This document shows, one piece after another, positions 34,099 through 42,158 of a stretch of 42,158 nucleotides of DNA (positions within the stretch are counted from its first letter, which is position 1; every line of letters begins with the position of its first letter). The stretch is from an uncultured Clostridia bacterium (GTDB lineage: Bacteria; Bacillota; Clostridia; Christensenellales; Aristaeellaceae): positions 1 through 42,158 of the forward strand of contig CANRLC010000016.1 in NCBI GenBank assembly GCA_947631405.1. The letters are read 5' to 3'. The position numbers and the translations under genes were made by a program. Under the pieces are notes generated by a model. The model was not told where the DNA came from and did not search any database. It saw only the letters and a list, made by a program, of their open reading frames with translations.

Positions 34099-35658
34099 TC
34101 AGCGCACGAGGTACGCCGCGAGCTGGTGGCGGTAGAGCAGCTGCGCCCCCTGCGCCCCGCAGGCCTCGACGATTTGGCTGAGCACCGCCTCGTCCTCGTA
34201 GCGCTGCATCAGCACGAAGCCGCGCGCCGGATCATAACCGCTCAGCTCGTGAAGCTTCGGCGTGACCAACGCCCAATCGTCCTTGTTCAGCGTGCAGACG
34301 TCGTCAAACTGCGCCAGCTCCAGCAGGTTTTCGGTCATGTCGTTGGAGCCGAGCAGCACGCAGGGCAGGCCGGCGTATTCCGCGCAGACGGCCTCGTATT
34401 GCCGCTTGCCCTCAAAGAGATAGTTGACCTTTCCGCCTGCCACGGCGCTCGCGTCGAGGGCGAGCATCACGGCCGCCGCCAGCGCGAGGCCGCGCCGCAG
34501 CCCCGCCGCCTTCGCGGCGCCGCCCAAGAGGAGCAGCGTCCCCGTCGCCACCAGCGGATAGATGCACAGGACGTAGCGATCGACCTTGTAGGGCGAGATG
34601 CCCGCGACCACCGCCAGATAGCCCATCGACGCGGCCAGCGCCGCGAGCGAGACGCCCACGCCCTGAGCGCGCGGGATCGCCCGCTTGCGCAGCAGGGCGA
34701 AAGCGAGCAGCAGCGCCGCGAGCAGCAGCAGCACCGCGAGCATCCCCGAAAACTGCTCGTCGTTCATCATGCCAAACATCCGCGCGCTCCACGCGCGCAG
34801 GTCGCCAAGGCGCAGCGAACCCGCCTGCTCGAACGCCGCGCGGCCCTTGCGCCCGGCGAAGATTTGCTCCAGACTCCACGGGAACATCGCGACGGCCAGC
34901 GCCAGCGCAAAGAAGCAGGAGCCGGCAAAGCGCCACGCCTCCCGCGCGCGCCGCGCAGCCAGCTTCGCGATAAAGTACGCCGCGCAGAGCATGAACGCGA
35001 GAATCACGAAGTAATACTGCGTGAGGAACCCGCCGATGAGCGCCGCCTTGAGCGCGAAGAGGTTCGCGTGCGTCTGCCCCTGCTGCCAGAGGACGACCAG
35101 CGCCAGCGCCAGCAGCACCGCCCAGAGCGTCATCAGCGCGTACATGCGGATGAAGACCACGCCGGTGATCGCCCCGGCCCCGAAGCCGTAGACGGCAACG
35201 GGCAGCAGCGCCTCGGGCGCGGGCGCAAAGCTTCGCGTGAGCAGGCGGCAGCCCAGCATAAAGAGCGCGATCTGCGTCAGCGCGAAGCACGCGAGGTTGA
35301 GCGCGATGCCCGTCCACTTGTTCACCTGCGGCGTCCTGAAGACGGAGCAGACCGCGTGCATGAGCAAATAATACAGCGGCGGATGCACGTCCTCGCGCTG
35401 CTTGTCGTAGATGTGCAGATACTCGTGCGCGTGCGTGCCGACGGTGAGCTGCTCCATGAAGCGCTCGCCGCTCGTCCACCGGCCCTCCATCGCGTCGATG
35501 TAGCCGCTCCCAAAGCTGTTGGCCAGCCCGTAGGTGAACAGCTCGTCGATGTCGAATCCATCCTTGCGCGCGCCGAACGCCGCCGCCAGAAGCATCTGCG
35601 CCGCCAGGAGCGCGAGCAGCAGGCCAACGGTGATCCTTGCGCGTCTTCCCTTCGCCAT
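34099..35658 (-). CDS. GT-C/GT39-like polytopic membrane protein, lying between uvrB and uvrA
   Basis: This 519-residue protein has an N-terminal transmembrane helix and then [18 protein letters not shown]. Acidic residues sit in the first extracellular loop as in GT39/PMT-like glycosyltransferases, followed by [17 protein letters not shown], a family-typical His-Pro-Pro segment. About ten more hydrophobic helices and a small soluble tail follow. It probably transfers sugar from a polyprenyl-phosphate donor outside the membrane; donor and acceptor are unknown. It is only distantly similar to the three tandem paralogues at 26558-31811. GGAGGG precedes the ATG at 35658. It is transcribed against both uvr genes from its own promoter. 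Confidence 0.87.
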   Translation of the reverse strand: MAKGRRARITVGLLLALLAAQMLLAAAFGARKDGFDIDELFTYGLANSFGSGYIDAMEGRWTSGERFMEQLTVGTHAHEYLHIYDKQREDVHPPLYYLLMHAVCSVFRTPQVNKWTGIALNLACFALTQIALFMLGCRLLTRSFAPAPEALLPVAVYGFGAGAITGVVFIRMYALMTLWAVLLALALVVLWQQGQTHANLFALKAALIGGFLTQYYFVILAFMLCAAYFIAKLAARRAREAWRFAGSCFFALALAVAMFPWSLEQIFAGRKGRAAFEQAGSLRLGDLRAWSARMFGMMNDEQFSGMLAVLLLLAALLLAFALLRKRAIPRAQGVGVSLAALAASMGYLAVVAGISPYKVDRYVLCIYPLVATGTLLLLGGAAKAAGLRRGLALAAAVMLALDASAVAGGKVNYLFEGKRQYEAVCAEYAGLPCVLLGSNDMTENLLELAQFDDVCTLNKDDWALVTPKLHELSGYDPARGFVLMQRYEDEAVLSQIVEACGAQGAQLLYRHQLAAYLVR

Positions 35659-35711
35659 ATCGTCCCTCCGCAAGCCCGCAGGGTTTTGCGAGCGTCGTCT
35701 TTCGCTTCCCC

Positions 35712-35740
35712 ATTATACCATTGCGCCCGGCCCAGCGCAA
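35712..35740 (-). promoter_or_regulatory. Promoter of the GT39-like gene in the uvrB-uvrA gap
   Basis: On the minus strand, TTGCGC (35740-35735), 17 bp, TATAAT (35717-35712). The expected start is about 35705, 47 nt before the ATG. The same bases read on the plus strand give only a poor TATACC without a matching -35, so the uvrA promoter is not clear. Confidence 0.7.
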
Positions 35741-35771
35741 CGCCCGGCCCGGCGCGGCAAAAGGAGTTCCC

Positions 35772-38618
35772 ATGCAGGAAAAAATCGTCATCCGCGGCGC
35801 GCGGCAGAACAACCTCAAAAACATCGACCTGACGCTCCCGCGCGGCAAGATGATCGTCTTCACGGGCCTGTCGGGCTGCGGCAAGTCCTCTCTGGCGTTC
35901 GACACGCTCTACGCCGAGGGCCAGCGCCGGTATGTGGAGTCGCTCTCCTCCTACGCCCGCCAGTTCCTCGGGCAGATGGACAAGCCCGACGTGGACGCCA
36001 TCGACGGCCTCTCCCCGGCGATCTCCATCGACCAGAAGACCACCAGCAAGAACCCGCGCTCGACCGTGGGCACCGTGACGGAGATTCACGACTACCTGCG
36101 CCTGCTCTACGCGCGCGTGGGCGTCGCGCACTGCCCCAAGTGCGGGCGCGAGATCGCCCGCCAGAGCGTCGATCAGATGGTCGATCAGATGCTCGCGCTG
36201 CCGGAACGCACCCGCTTGCAGCTGCTCGCGCCGCTCATCCGCGGCAAGAAGGGCGAGCACGTCAAGGTGTTTGAGAGCATCGCCAAGCAGGGCTTCGTGC
36301 GCGTGCGCGTGGACGGCGAGGTGATGGACGTCTCCGACGTGCCGGCGCTATCCAAGCAGAAGAAGCACAACATCGAGGCCGTCGTCGATCGCCTCATCCT
36401 GCGCGAGGACGTGCGCGGCCGCCTGACCGATTCGCTGGAGACGGCGCTCGCGCTCTCCGGCGGCATCGTGATCGCCGACATCGGCCCGGGCGAGCGCGAG
36501 ATGCTCTTCTCGCAAAACCTCGCCTGCCCCGACTGCGGCGTCTCCGTGGAGGCGCTGGAGCCGCGCTCCTTCTCCTTCAACAGCCCGTTCGGCGCGTGCC
36601 CGACCTGCGCCGGGCTGGGCGTGCTGATGAAGATCGACCCCGACCTGATCCTGCCGGACAGGACGAAGTCCCTGCGCGAGAACCCCTTCAACGTCACGGG
36701 CTGGGCGAGCGCCGAGCCGGGCACGCAGGCGGGCATGTTCTTTGAGGCGCTGGCGAAAAAATACGGCTTTTCCATGGATACGCCGCTGTGCGACCTGCCC
36801 GAGGAGGCGCTCTCCGCCCTGCTCTACGGCACAAACGGCGAGCCGCTCACCATCCGCTACACCCGCCCGAGCGGCGACACGCACAGCTTCTCCGCGCCGT
36901 TCGAGGGCGTCATCCCGACCACCGAGCGCCGCGCCGCCGAGACGCAGAGCGAGTCCAGCAAGGCGTACTACGAGTCGCTCATGAGCCAGACGCCCTGCCC
37001 CGACTGCGGCGGCAAGCGCCTGCGCCCGGAGATCCTCGCCGTGACCGTCGGCGGCAAGTCCATCGCCGAGGCGTCGGATCTGTCCGTGCACGACGCGCGC
37101 AGGTTCTTTTCGGAATTGGCCTTCGGATCGCAGGATCAGATGATCGCCGCGCCGGTTCTCAAAGAGGTGCTCTCCCGGCTGTCGTTCCTCTCGGACGTGG
37201 GCCTCGGCTATCTCACGCTCTCGCGCGCCAGCGGCACGCTCTCCGGCGGCGAGGCCCAGCGCATCCGCCTCGCCACGCAGATCGGCTCGAGCCTCGTGGG
37301 CGTGCTCTACATCCTCGACGAGCCGTCCATCGGCTTGCACCAGCGCGACAACGCGCAGCTCATCGCCACGCTCAAACACCTGCGCGACCTCGGCAACACG
37401 CTGATCGTCGTCGAGCACGACGAGGACACGATGCGCGCCGCCGACCAGATCGTGGACATCGGCCCCGGCGCGGGCGAGCACGGCGGCGAGCTGATCGCGC
37501 AAGGCTCCGCCGAGGACATCATGGCCTGCCCGCGCTCGATCACCGGCGCGTACCTGAGCGGCCGGATGGGCATCCCCGTGCCCGGCAAGCGCAAGAAACC
37601 CTCGGGCTTCCTCACCGTGCGCGGCGCGCGCGCACACAACCTGAGGAACCTCACGGTCAAGCTGCCGTTGGGCGTGATGGCCGTCGTCACCGGCGTCTCC
37701 GGCAGCGGCAAATCGTCGCTCGTCAACGAGATCGTCTACAAGACCCTGCAGCGCGACCTCAACCGCGCCCGCACCCGCCCCGGCGACTGCGACGGAATCG
37801 ACGGCGTGGAGCAGCTGGACAAGGTGATCGCCATCGATCAGTCGCCCATCGGGCGCACGCCGCGCAGCAACCCGGCGACCTACACGGGCCTCTTCGACAT
37901 GATCCGCAAGGTCTTCGCCGCCACGCCGGAGGCCAAGGCGCGCGGCTATCGCGAAAACCGCTTCTCGTTTAACGTGCGCGGCGGCCGCTGCGAGGCCTGC
38001 TCCGGCGACGGCATCCTGCGCATCGAGATGCACTTTCTGGCCGACATCTACGTCCCCTGCGAGGTCTGCAAGGGCAAGCGCTACAACCGCGAGACGCTCG
38101 AGGTGACCTACAAGGGCAAGTCCATCGCCGACGTGCTGGACATGACGGTCGAGGAGGCGCTCTCCTTCTTCAGCGCCTACCCGCGCATCTCGCGCAAGCT
38201 GCAGACGCTCTACGACGTGGGGCTGGGCTACATCAAGCTCGGCCAGCCCTCCACGACGCTCTCCGGCGGCGAGGCCCAGCGCGTGAAGCTGGCGACGGAG
38301 CTTTCCCGCGCCTCCACGGGCAAGACCTTTTATGTGCTGGACGAGCCGACCACGGGGCTGCACATGGCGGACTGCGAGCGTCTGGTGCGCATGCTGCGCG
38401 AGCTAGCGCACGGCGGGAACACGGTGCTCATCATCGAGCACAATCTGGATGTCATCAAGGCGTGCGACTATGTGATCGACCTCGGCCCGGAGGGCGGCGA
38501 CGAGGGCGGCACGCTGGTGTGCGCCGGCACGCCGGAGCAGGTCGCCGCCTGCGAAAAGAGCTACACGGGGCAATTCTTGCGGCCCGTGCTGGAGCGCAGC
38601 AAGCGCATCAAGGCGTAA
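35772..38618 (+). CDS. uvrA: Excinuclease ABC subunit UvrA
   Basis: This 948-residue damage-recognition ATPase of nucleotide excision repair is full length. It has two ABC modules: Walker [10 protein letters not shown] near residue 32 with signature [15 protein letters not shown], and GVSGSGKSS near 645 with signature [20 protein letters not shown]. Zinc-binding CxxC pairs are CPDC...CPTC in the first half and CEAC...CEVC in the second. AAGGAG lies 6 nt before the ATG at 35772; the open frame extends upstream through the promoter of the opposing gene and is not coding. It acts with UvrB encoded 1.7 kb upstream, though the two are separated by an antisense gene. Confidence 0.98.
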   Translation: MQEKIVIRGARQNNLKNIDLTLPRGKMIVFTGLSGCGKSSLAFDTLYAEGQRRYVESLSSYARQFLGQMDKPDVDAIDGLSPAISIDQKTTSKNPRSTVGTVTEIHDYLRLLYARVGVAHCPKCGREIARQSVDQMVDQMLALPERTRLQLLAPLIRGKKGEHVKVFESIAKQGFVRVRVDGEVMDVSDVPALSKQKKHNIEAVVDRLILREDVRGRLTDSLETALALSGGIVIADIGPGEREMLFSQNLACPDCGVSVEALEPRSFSFNSPFGACPTCAGLGVLMKIDPDLILPDRTKSLRENPFNVTGWASAEPGTQAGMFFEALAKKYGFSMDTPLCDLPEEALSALLYGTNGEPLTIRYTRPSGDTHSFSAPFEGVIPTTERRAAETQSESSKAYYESLMSQTPCPDCGGKRLRPEILAVTVGGKSIAEASDLSVHDARRFFSELAFGSQDQMIAAPVLKEVLSRLSFLSDVGLGYLTLSRASGTLSGGEAQRIRLATQIGSSLVGVLYILDEPSIGLHQRDNAQLIATLKHLRDLGNTLIVVEHDEDTMRAADQIVDIGPGAGEHGGELIAQGSAEDIMACPRSITGAYLSGRMGIPVPGKRKKPSGFLTVRGARAHNLRNLTVKLPLGVMAVVTGVSGSGKSSLVNEIVYKTLQRDLNRARTRPGDCDGIDGVEQLDKVIAIDQSPIGRTPRSNPATYTGLFDMIRKVFAATPEAKARGYRENRFSFNVRGGRCEACSGDGILRIEMHFLADIYVPCEVCKGKRYNRETLEVTYKGKSIADVLDMTVEEALSFFSAYPRISRKLQTLYDVGLGYIKLGQPSTTLSGGEAQRVKLATELSRASTGKTFYVLDEPTTGLHMADCERLVRMLRELAHGGNTVLIIEHNLDVIKACDYVIDLGPEGGDEGGTLVCAGTPEQVAACEKSYTGQFLRPVLERSKRIKA

Positions 38619-38649
38619 CGCGCCCGTTCCCTTTTTGCGCCGCCTGTGG

Positions 38650-38655
38650 TACAAT
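38650..38655 (+). promoter_or_regulatory. Probable extended -10 promoter of the aldo/keto reductase gene
   Basis: TACAAT preceded by TGG (TGn extended -10) lies 34 bp before the ATG and just past the uvrA stop. The region 17 bp upstream (TTCCCT) is a poor -35, so this is a tentative call. Confidence 0.45.
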
Positions 38656-38688
38656 AGGCGATAGCAGAAAAATACAGGAGGCGAGTCC

Positions 38689-39690
38689 ATGGCCTACGTT
38701 CCCGCGCCCGGCCGCTACGACGCGATGCCCTACCGCCGCTGCGGCAGAAGCGGCCTGCTGCTCCCGGCGATCTCGCTGGGGCTTTGGCATAACTTTGGCG
38801 ATCTGACGCCCTTTGGCACGCAGCGCGACATCTTGCGCGCGGCGTTCGACTGCGGCATCACGCACTTCGATCTCGCCAACAACTACGGCCCGCCCGAGGG
38901 CGAGGCCGAGCGCAACTTCGGCGAGCACATGCGCCGCGACTGGCGGCCCCACCGCGACGAGATGGTGATCTCCACCAAGGCGGGCTACGGCATGTGGCCC
39001 GGCCTCTACGGCGACTGGGGCAGCCGCAAGTACCTGATCGCCAGCCTCGACCAGAGCCTGAAGCGGATGGGGCTTGACTATGTGGACATCTTCTACCACC
39101 ACCGCCCCGACCCGAACACCCCGCTCGAGGAGACGATGGGCGCGCTTGACGCCGTCGTGCGCAGCGGCAAGGCGCTCTATGTGGGCCTGTCCAACTACGG
39201 GCCGGAGGAGGCGCGCCGCGCAGCGGACATCCTGCGCGGGATGGGCACGCCGCTGCTCATCTGCCAGCCGAACTATTCGATGCTGAACCGCCAGTGCGAA
39301 GCGGGCCTCATCGACGCGCTGCGCGAGATGGGCGTGGGCATGATCGCCTTCGGGCCGCTGGCGGGCGGAAGGCTGACGGGCAAGTATCAGCGGGGTGTGC
39401 CGCAGGATAGCCGCGCCGCGCGCGACCCGCGCTTCCTCAAGCCGTCGATGCTGACCGACGGCCTGCACGCGCAGATCGCGGCGCTCGCAAAGATCGCCGA
39501 GGCGCGGGGGCAGACGCTCGCGCAGCTCGCGCTGCAATGGACGCTGCGCGATGCGGCCGTCACCTCGGCGCTCATCGGCGCGAGCCGGCCGGAGCAGGTG
39601 ACTGAAAACGTGCGTGCGCTCTCGTTCCCGCCGCTTCTGGAGGAAGAGCTGTCGGCGATCGACGAGGCGCTCGCGCTCGGCAACGAATAA
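38689..39690 (+). CDS. Aldo/keto reductase, YghZ/GPR-like
   Basis: This 333-residue NADPH-dependent reductase resembles E. coli YghZ (L-glyceraldehyde-3-phosphate reductase) and Kv-beta-like AKRs. Signatures are FDLANNYGPPEGEAERNFGEHM (catalytic Asp and Tyr), MVISTKAGYGMWPGLYGDWGS (catalytic Lys), VDIFYHHRPDPNTPLEETM (His) and SALIGASRPEQVTENV (cofactor site). It may detoxify methylglyoxal or triose phosphates. CAGGAGG precedes the ATG. The aminotransferase gene starts 13 bp after its stop, so the two form an operon. Confidence 0.93.
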   Translation: MAYVPAPGRYDAMPYRRCGRSGLLLPAISLGLWHNFGDLTPFGTQRDILRAAFDCGITHFDLANNYGPPEGEAERNFGEHMRRDWRPHRDEMVISTKAGYGMWPGLYGDWGSRKYLIASLDQSLKRMGLDYVDIFYHHRPDPNTPLEETMGALDAVVRSGKALYVGLSNYGPEEARRAADILRGMGTPLLICQPNYSMLNRQCEAGLIDALREMGVGMIAFGPLAGGRLTGKYQRGVPQDSRAARDPRFLKPSMLTDGLHAQIAALAKIAEARGQTLAQLALQWTLRDAAVTSALIGASRPEQVTENVRALSFPPLLEEELSAIDEALALGNE

Positions 39691-39702
39691 GGAGGGACGC
39701 GC

Positions 39703-40887
39703 ATGATCTCAGAGCAATACCGCTCGATGCTGGGCGGCAAGTCGGTCATCCGCGAGCTGAGCGAATACGCGACGGCGCGCGGCAAGGAGATCGGCTACGA
39801 CAACGTGTTCGATTTCAGCCTCGGCAACCCGTCCGTGCCCGTGCCGCAGGCGTTCCACGACAAGATCGTGGAGCTGCTGCGCACGCGCGGCCCCGTCGAG
39901 CTGCACGGCTACAGCCCCAGCCTCGGCCTGCCCGAATTTAAGGAGAAGATCGCGGCGTCCTTAAACCGCCGCTTCGGCATGCGCTACGCGCCGGAGGACA
40001 TCTTCCCGACCAGCGGCGCAGCGGGCGCGATCGCCCACGCGCTGCGGCTGGTGACCGCGCCCGGCGACGAGGTGCTGACCGTCGCGCCGTTCTTCCCCGA
40101 ATACCATCCCTACGTCGATCTGACGGGCGCGCGGCTGCGCGTCGTCCCGGCGGACACGACCGCCTTCCAGATCGACATGGACGCGATGGAGCGCATGCTC
40201 ACGCCCGCCGTTCACGCGGTGCTCGTCAATTCGCCCAACAACCCGTCCGGCGCGGTCTACTCCGAGGAGACGCTGCGCCGCCTCGCCGGCCTGCTCGCCG
40301 CGAAGGAGCGCGCCGTGGGCCACGAGATCTGGCTGATCTCCGACGAGCCGTACCGCGAGATCGCCTTCGGCGGCGCGAGCGTGCCGTATCCCTCGCGCTT
40401 CTACCCGCGCACGATCAGCTGCTATTCCTTCTCCAAAAGCCTGTCGCTGCCGGGCGAGCGCATCGGGTATCTGGCCGTGAACCCGGAGAGCGGCGTCTCC
40501 CAGACGCTCGTGGCGATGTGCGGGCAGATCTCGCGCGGCATCGGGCACAACTGCCCCTCCTCGCTGATGCAGCTCGCCGTCGCCGACTGCTGCGAGATGA
40601 CCAGCGATCTGTCCGTCTACGAGCGCAACATGAACGTCCTCTACGCCGCGCTGACCGAGCTGGGCTTTGAGGCCGTGCGCCCCGGCGGCACCTTCTACCT
40701 CTTCCCCCGCGCGCTCGAAGAGGACGCCGTCGCCTTCTGCAAGAAGGCGCTGCGCTACGATCTCGTGCTCGTGCCGAGCGATTCCTTCGGCGTTCCCGGC
40801 CACTTCCGCATCGCCTATTGCATCGACGAGGGCAAGGTCGAGCGCTCGCTGGACGCCTTCCGCCGTTTCGTGCGGGCGGAATATTGA
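39703..40887 (+). CDS. Pyridoxal-phosphate-dependent aminotransferase, class I/II
   Basis: This is a 394-residue fold-type I aminotransferase. The N-terminal part has FDFSLGNPSVPVP and the hexagonal GYSPSLGLPEFKEKIA. The Asn and Asp that bind the cofactor are in NSPNNPSGAVYS and LISDEPYREI, and the Schiff-base lysine is Lys245 in SFSKSLSLPGERIGY. FRIAYCID near the end supplies the carboxylate-binding Arg. Many Clostridia annotate this type as an aspartate or aromatic aminotransferase; the exact substrate is not readable. GGAGGG precedes the ATG. It forms a two-gene unit with the aldo/keto reductase and ends at a strong terminator. Confidence 0.93.
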   Translation: MISEQYRSMLGGKSVIRELSEYATARGKEIGYDNVFDFSLGNPSVPVPQAFHDKIVELLRTRGPVELHGYSPSLGLPEFKEKIAASLNRRFGMRYAPEDIFPTSGAAGAIAHALRLVTAPGDEVLTVAPFFPEYHPYVDLTGARLRVVPADTTAFQIDMDAMERMLTPAVHAVLVNSPNNPSGAVYSEETLRRLAGLLAAKERAVGHEIWLISDEPYREIAFGGASVPYPSRFYPRTISCYSFSKSLSLPGERIGYLAVNPESGVSQTLVAMCGQISRGIGHNCPSSLMQLAVADCCEMTSDLSVYERNMNVLYAALTELGFEAVRPGGTFYLFPRALEEDAVAFCKKALRYDLVLVPSDSFGVPGHFRIAYCIDEGKVERSLDAFRRFVRAEY

Positions 40888-40909
40888 CCCGGTTTTACAC
40901 ACCTAACAT

Positions 40910-40941
40910 CCGCCTGTCCGCACGCAGGCGGTGCTTTTTTT
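40910..40941 (+). terminator. Intrinsic terminator of the aldo/keto reductase-aminotransferase operon
   Basis: CCGCCTG and CAGGCGG form a 7-bp stem with an 8-nt loop, followed by TGC and seven Ts, 23 bp past the aminotransferase stop. Confidence 0.9.
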
Positions 40942-40963
40942 CGATTTTTTTGCAAAAAAATCG
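40942..40963. repeat. 22-bp perfect A/T-rich palindrome
   Basis: CGA-T7-GC-A7-TCG is a perfect palindrome immediately after the terminator, followed by GG and six Ts. It can form a second hairpin-plus-T-run on the plus strand or serve as bent DNA upstream of the next promoter, which begins 21 bp further on. Confidence 0.7.
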
Positions 40964-40983
40964 GTTTTTTGATGAAATAGTTC

Positions 40984-41012
40984 TTGTGTTTTGAAGTTCT
41001 TTCGATTATACT
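40984..41012 (+). promoter_or_regulatory. Promoter of the HTH-regulator gene, with AGTTCTT direct repeats
   Basis: TTGTGT (40984-40989), 17 bp, TATACT (41007-41012). AGTTCTT occurs twice (40979-40985 and 40995-41001) with a 16-bp period, one copy touching the -35 and one inside the spacer. The repeats could be an operator for the regulator encoded just downstream. Confidence 0.65.
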
Positions 41013-41075
41013 GAAATGTGGGCCGTTTGAAGCCCCCTGCGAAAGCAGTTGTCCTGTGCAAGGAGGTTTCAGGCT

Positions 41076-42020
41076 ATGACCATGACGGTAGACGACGGCA
41101 GGCATATCGACCTGTCGATGGACCAGCCCGAGCGGCTGTGCCCCGTCGCCAAGGCGCTCGCGTCCCCGGTGCGCGTGCGCATGCTCAGTCTGCTCTGCTC
41201 CCGTTCCATGAACGTGAACGAGATCGCGGAAGCTCTGCATCTGCCCATCTCGACGGCGGCGCTCAACGTGCGCCAGCTCGAGGAGACGGGCCTCATCTCC
41301 ACCGAGATTCAGCCCGGCATCCGCGGAGCGATGAAGCTCTGCTCGCAGCGCGTGCAGTCCGCCAGTCTGCGGCTGATGCCGCAGGATACCCGGCACGACA
41401 ATGCGATGACCGTGCAACTCCCCATCGGCGGCTACTCGTCGGCCGAGAGCATCCGGCCCGACTGCGGCGCGGTGAGCGAGCGCTCGTGGATCGGCGAAAA
41501 CAACCTGCCCCACGCGTTCTATCACCCGGATCGCTTCGGCGCGCAGCTGCTGTGGTTTAGTTCCGGCGCGCTGGAGTACCGCTTCTCGCTGGGCGACATC
41601 GACCCGGAGCGCGTCGAGTGGCTGGAGTTTTCCATGGAGCTTTCGCCCGTCGCCAGCGGGGCGGGCAACCCGATCTACGTCTCCGTCAACGATCAGCCCC
41701 TCGGCGCGTGGACGGGCGCGGTCGATTGCGGCGGCCGCCGCGGCAGGCTCAACCCCGCGTGGTGGATCAACGCCGACGCGCAGTTCGGCCAGCTGAAGAC
41801 GTGGCGCGTCGATGAAAGCGGCAGCTTCCTAGACGGCGCGCCGGTTTCCGACGTCACGCTGCGCGACCTCGGCCTCTCCGCCGCGGAGCCGCTCTGCCTG
41901 CGGCTGGGCGTGCGCGAGGACGGCGAGCATCGCGGCGGGCTGCACCTGTTCGGCGAAAAGTTTGGCGACTACGCGCAGGGCGTCGTCATGCGCGTGGGCT
42001 ACGACGCCTCTAAGAAGTAA
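41076..42020 (+). CDS. ArsR-like winged-helix transcriptional regulator with large C-terminal domain
   Basis: This is a 314-residue regulator. Residues about 20-95 form a winged helix (VAKALASPVRVRMLSLLC, then MNVNEIAEALHLPISTAALNVRQLEETGLI), similar to COG4189/ArsR-type proteins. The remaining ~215 residues are beta-rich with many Trp and Gly (GALEYRFSLGDIDPERVEWLEFSMEL, then NPAWWINADAQFGQLKTW). They probably form a jelly-roll or carbohydrate-binding-like sensor domain; the ligand is unknown. A helix-turn-helix fused to such a module suggests a sugar-responsive repressor, which is inference. AAGGAGG is 9 nt before the ATG at 41076. No target gene follows within the window. Confidence 0.85.
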   Translation: MTMTVDDGRHIDLSMDQPERLCPVAKALASPVRVRMLSLLCSRSMNVNEIAEALHLPISTAALNVRQLEETGLISTEIQPGIRGAMKLCSQRVQSASLRLMPQDTRHDNAMTVQLPIGGYSSAESIRPDCGAVSERSWIGENNLPHAFYHPDRFGAQLLWFSSGALEYRFSLGDIDPERVEWLEFSMELSPVASGAGNPIYVSVNDQPLGAWTGAVDCGGRRGRLNPAWWINADAQFGQLKTWRVDESGSFLDGAPVSDVTLRDLGLSAAEPLCLRLGVREDGEHRGGLHLFGEKFGDYAQGVVMRVGYDASKK

Positions 42021-42037
42021 AAAACTTTTATATGGTG

Positions 42038-42125
42038 CGAAGCACAGAATGGGGTCTGGGGACAATGTCCCCAGACAGGGTTTGGCGCTGAAGCCTGCCG
42101 CCGCCTGTGGCGGATGCAGGCAGGC
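42038..42125. repeat. Palindromic extragenic repeat, copy 2 (inverse orientation)
   Basis: GTCTGGGGACA-A-TGTCCCCAGAC (42054-42076) is an 11-bp perfect stem. GCCTGC-CG-CCGCC-TGT-GGCGG-AT-GCAGGC (42093-42121) is a second. Read on the minus strand, the order TGGGGACA/TGTCCCCA stem, GACCCC, short spacer, GCTTCGC parallels the copy at 2858-2925. The region 42021-42158 holds no gene that I can support. Confidence 0.6.
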
Positions 42126-42158
42126 GGAACGCGGGGAATCACAGGGAGTGAGCGAAGC

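Noticed and set aside
35637-35771. Upstream extension of UvrA by 45 residues
   Set aside because: It crosses the promoter of the antisense gene. The ATG at 35772 has AAGGAG and begins exactly at the conserved UvrA N-terminus.

Overview
The window looks like a chromosomal segment of a spore-forming, high-GC member of the Clostridia (Bacillota). The evidence is strong AGGAGG-type ribosome binding sites, sigma-A-like promoters with 17-bp spacers, an spmA/spmB pair, a GAAC-N4-GTTC SOS box of the Gram-positive LexA type, a DUF1540 protein, and a prolyl-zinc-ribbon/PG-binding protein beside an L,D-transpeptidase. A Christensenellales or Oscillospirales relative is plausible, but this is inferred from style rather than from a marker gene. 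Most of the window is very GC-rich. Two stretches (about 1-1350 and about 11260-11890) are visibly AT-richer and look like later arrivals.

Layout. (1) 1-1240: the end of an unidentified gene, an iron-sulfur flavoprotein-like reductase, and a pyridoxamine-phosphate-oxidase-family gene broken by two mutually compensating frameshifts. (2) 1421-5217, minus strand: a five-gene redox operon (flavin reductase, TetR regulator, aldo/keto reductase, carboxymuconolactone decarboxylase-cupin fusion, flavodoxin lipoprotein). It is driven by a consensus promoter with a palindromic operator at its start point. (3) 5229-10490: uppP, a DUF2461 gene, a large exported CARDB-like membrane protein and spmAB. (4) 10590-15051, minus strand: a SAM methyltransferase, an AT-rich YdeI/OmpD-associated gene, and a metal efflux operon (HMA chaperone, P1B-ATPase, SmtB/CadC-like repressor, GNAT) with promoter and operator. 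(5) 15125-20162: a DUF1540 cysteine-rich protein, divergent from an ATP-grasp/radical-SAM pair, an aldose-1-epimerase-like gene and pyruvate kinase. (6) 20452-23855, minus strand: a complete polar amino-acid ABC transporter. (7) 24046-26479: an L,D-transpeptidase and a zinc-ribbon/PG-binding membrane protein. (8) 26558-31884: three tandem paralogous polytopic membrane proteins (GT-C-like), the middle one frameshifted in a G8A6 tract. (9) 31909-38618: uvrB with an SOS box, and uvrA, separated by a fourth, opposite-strand GT-C-like gene. (10) 38650-42020: a YghZ-like aldo/keto reductase, a class I aminotransferase, and an HTH regulator with an unusual C-terminal domain.

How the parts work together. 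The clearest self-contained circuits are the TetR redox operon and the SmtB-type metal efflux operon. Both have TTGACA-N17 promoters with an inverted repeat just at or downstream of the inferred +1. UvrA and UvrB belong to SOS nucleotide excision repair, with the SOS box seen only at uvrB. Several genes serve the cell envelope: uppP, the L,D-transpeptidase, the PG-binding protein and the four GT-C-like proteins. No CRISPR array, tRNA, rRNA, prophage or transposase was recognised.

The most novel candidate is the tandem GT-C-like family with its homopolymer-interrupted member. The 33-bp direct repeats flanking a 210-bp insert and the palindromic extragenic repeats are the main unexplained DNA structures. 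I found no clear evidence of an entirely new defence or mobile system.
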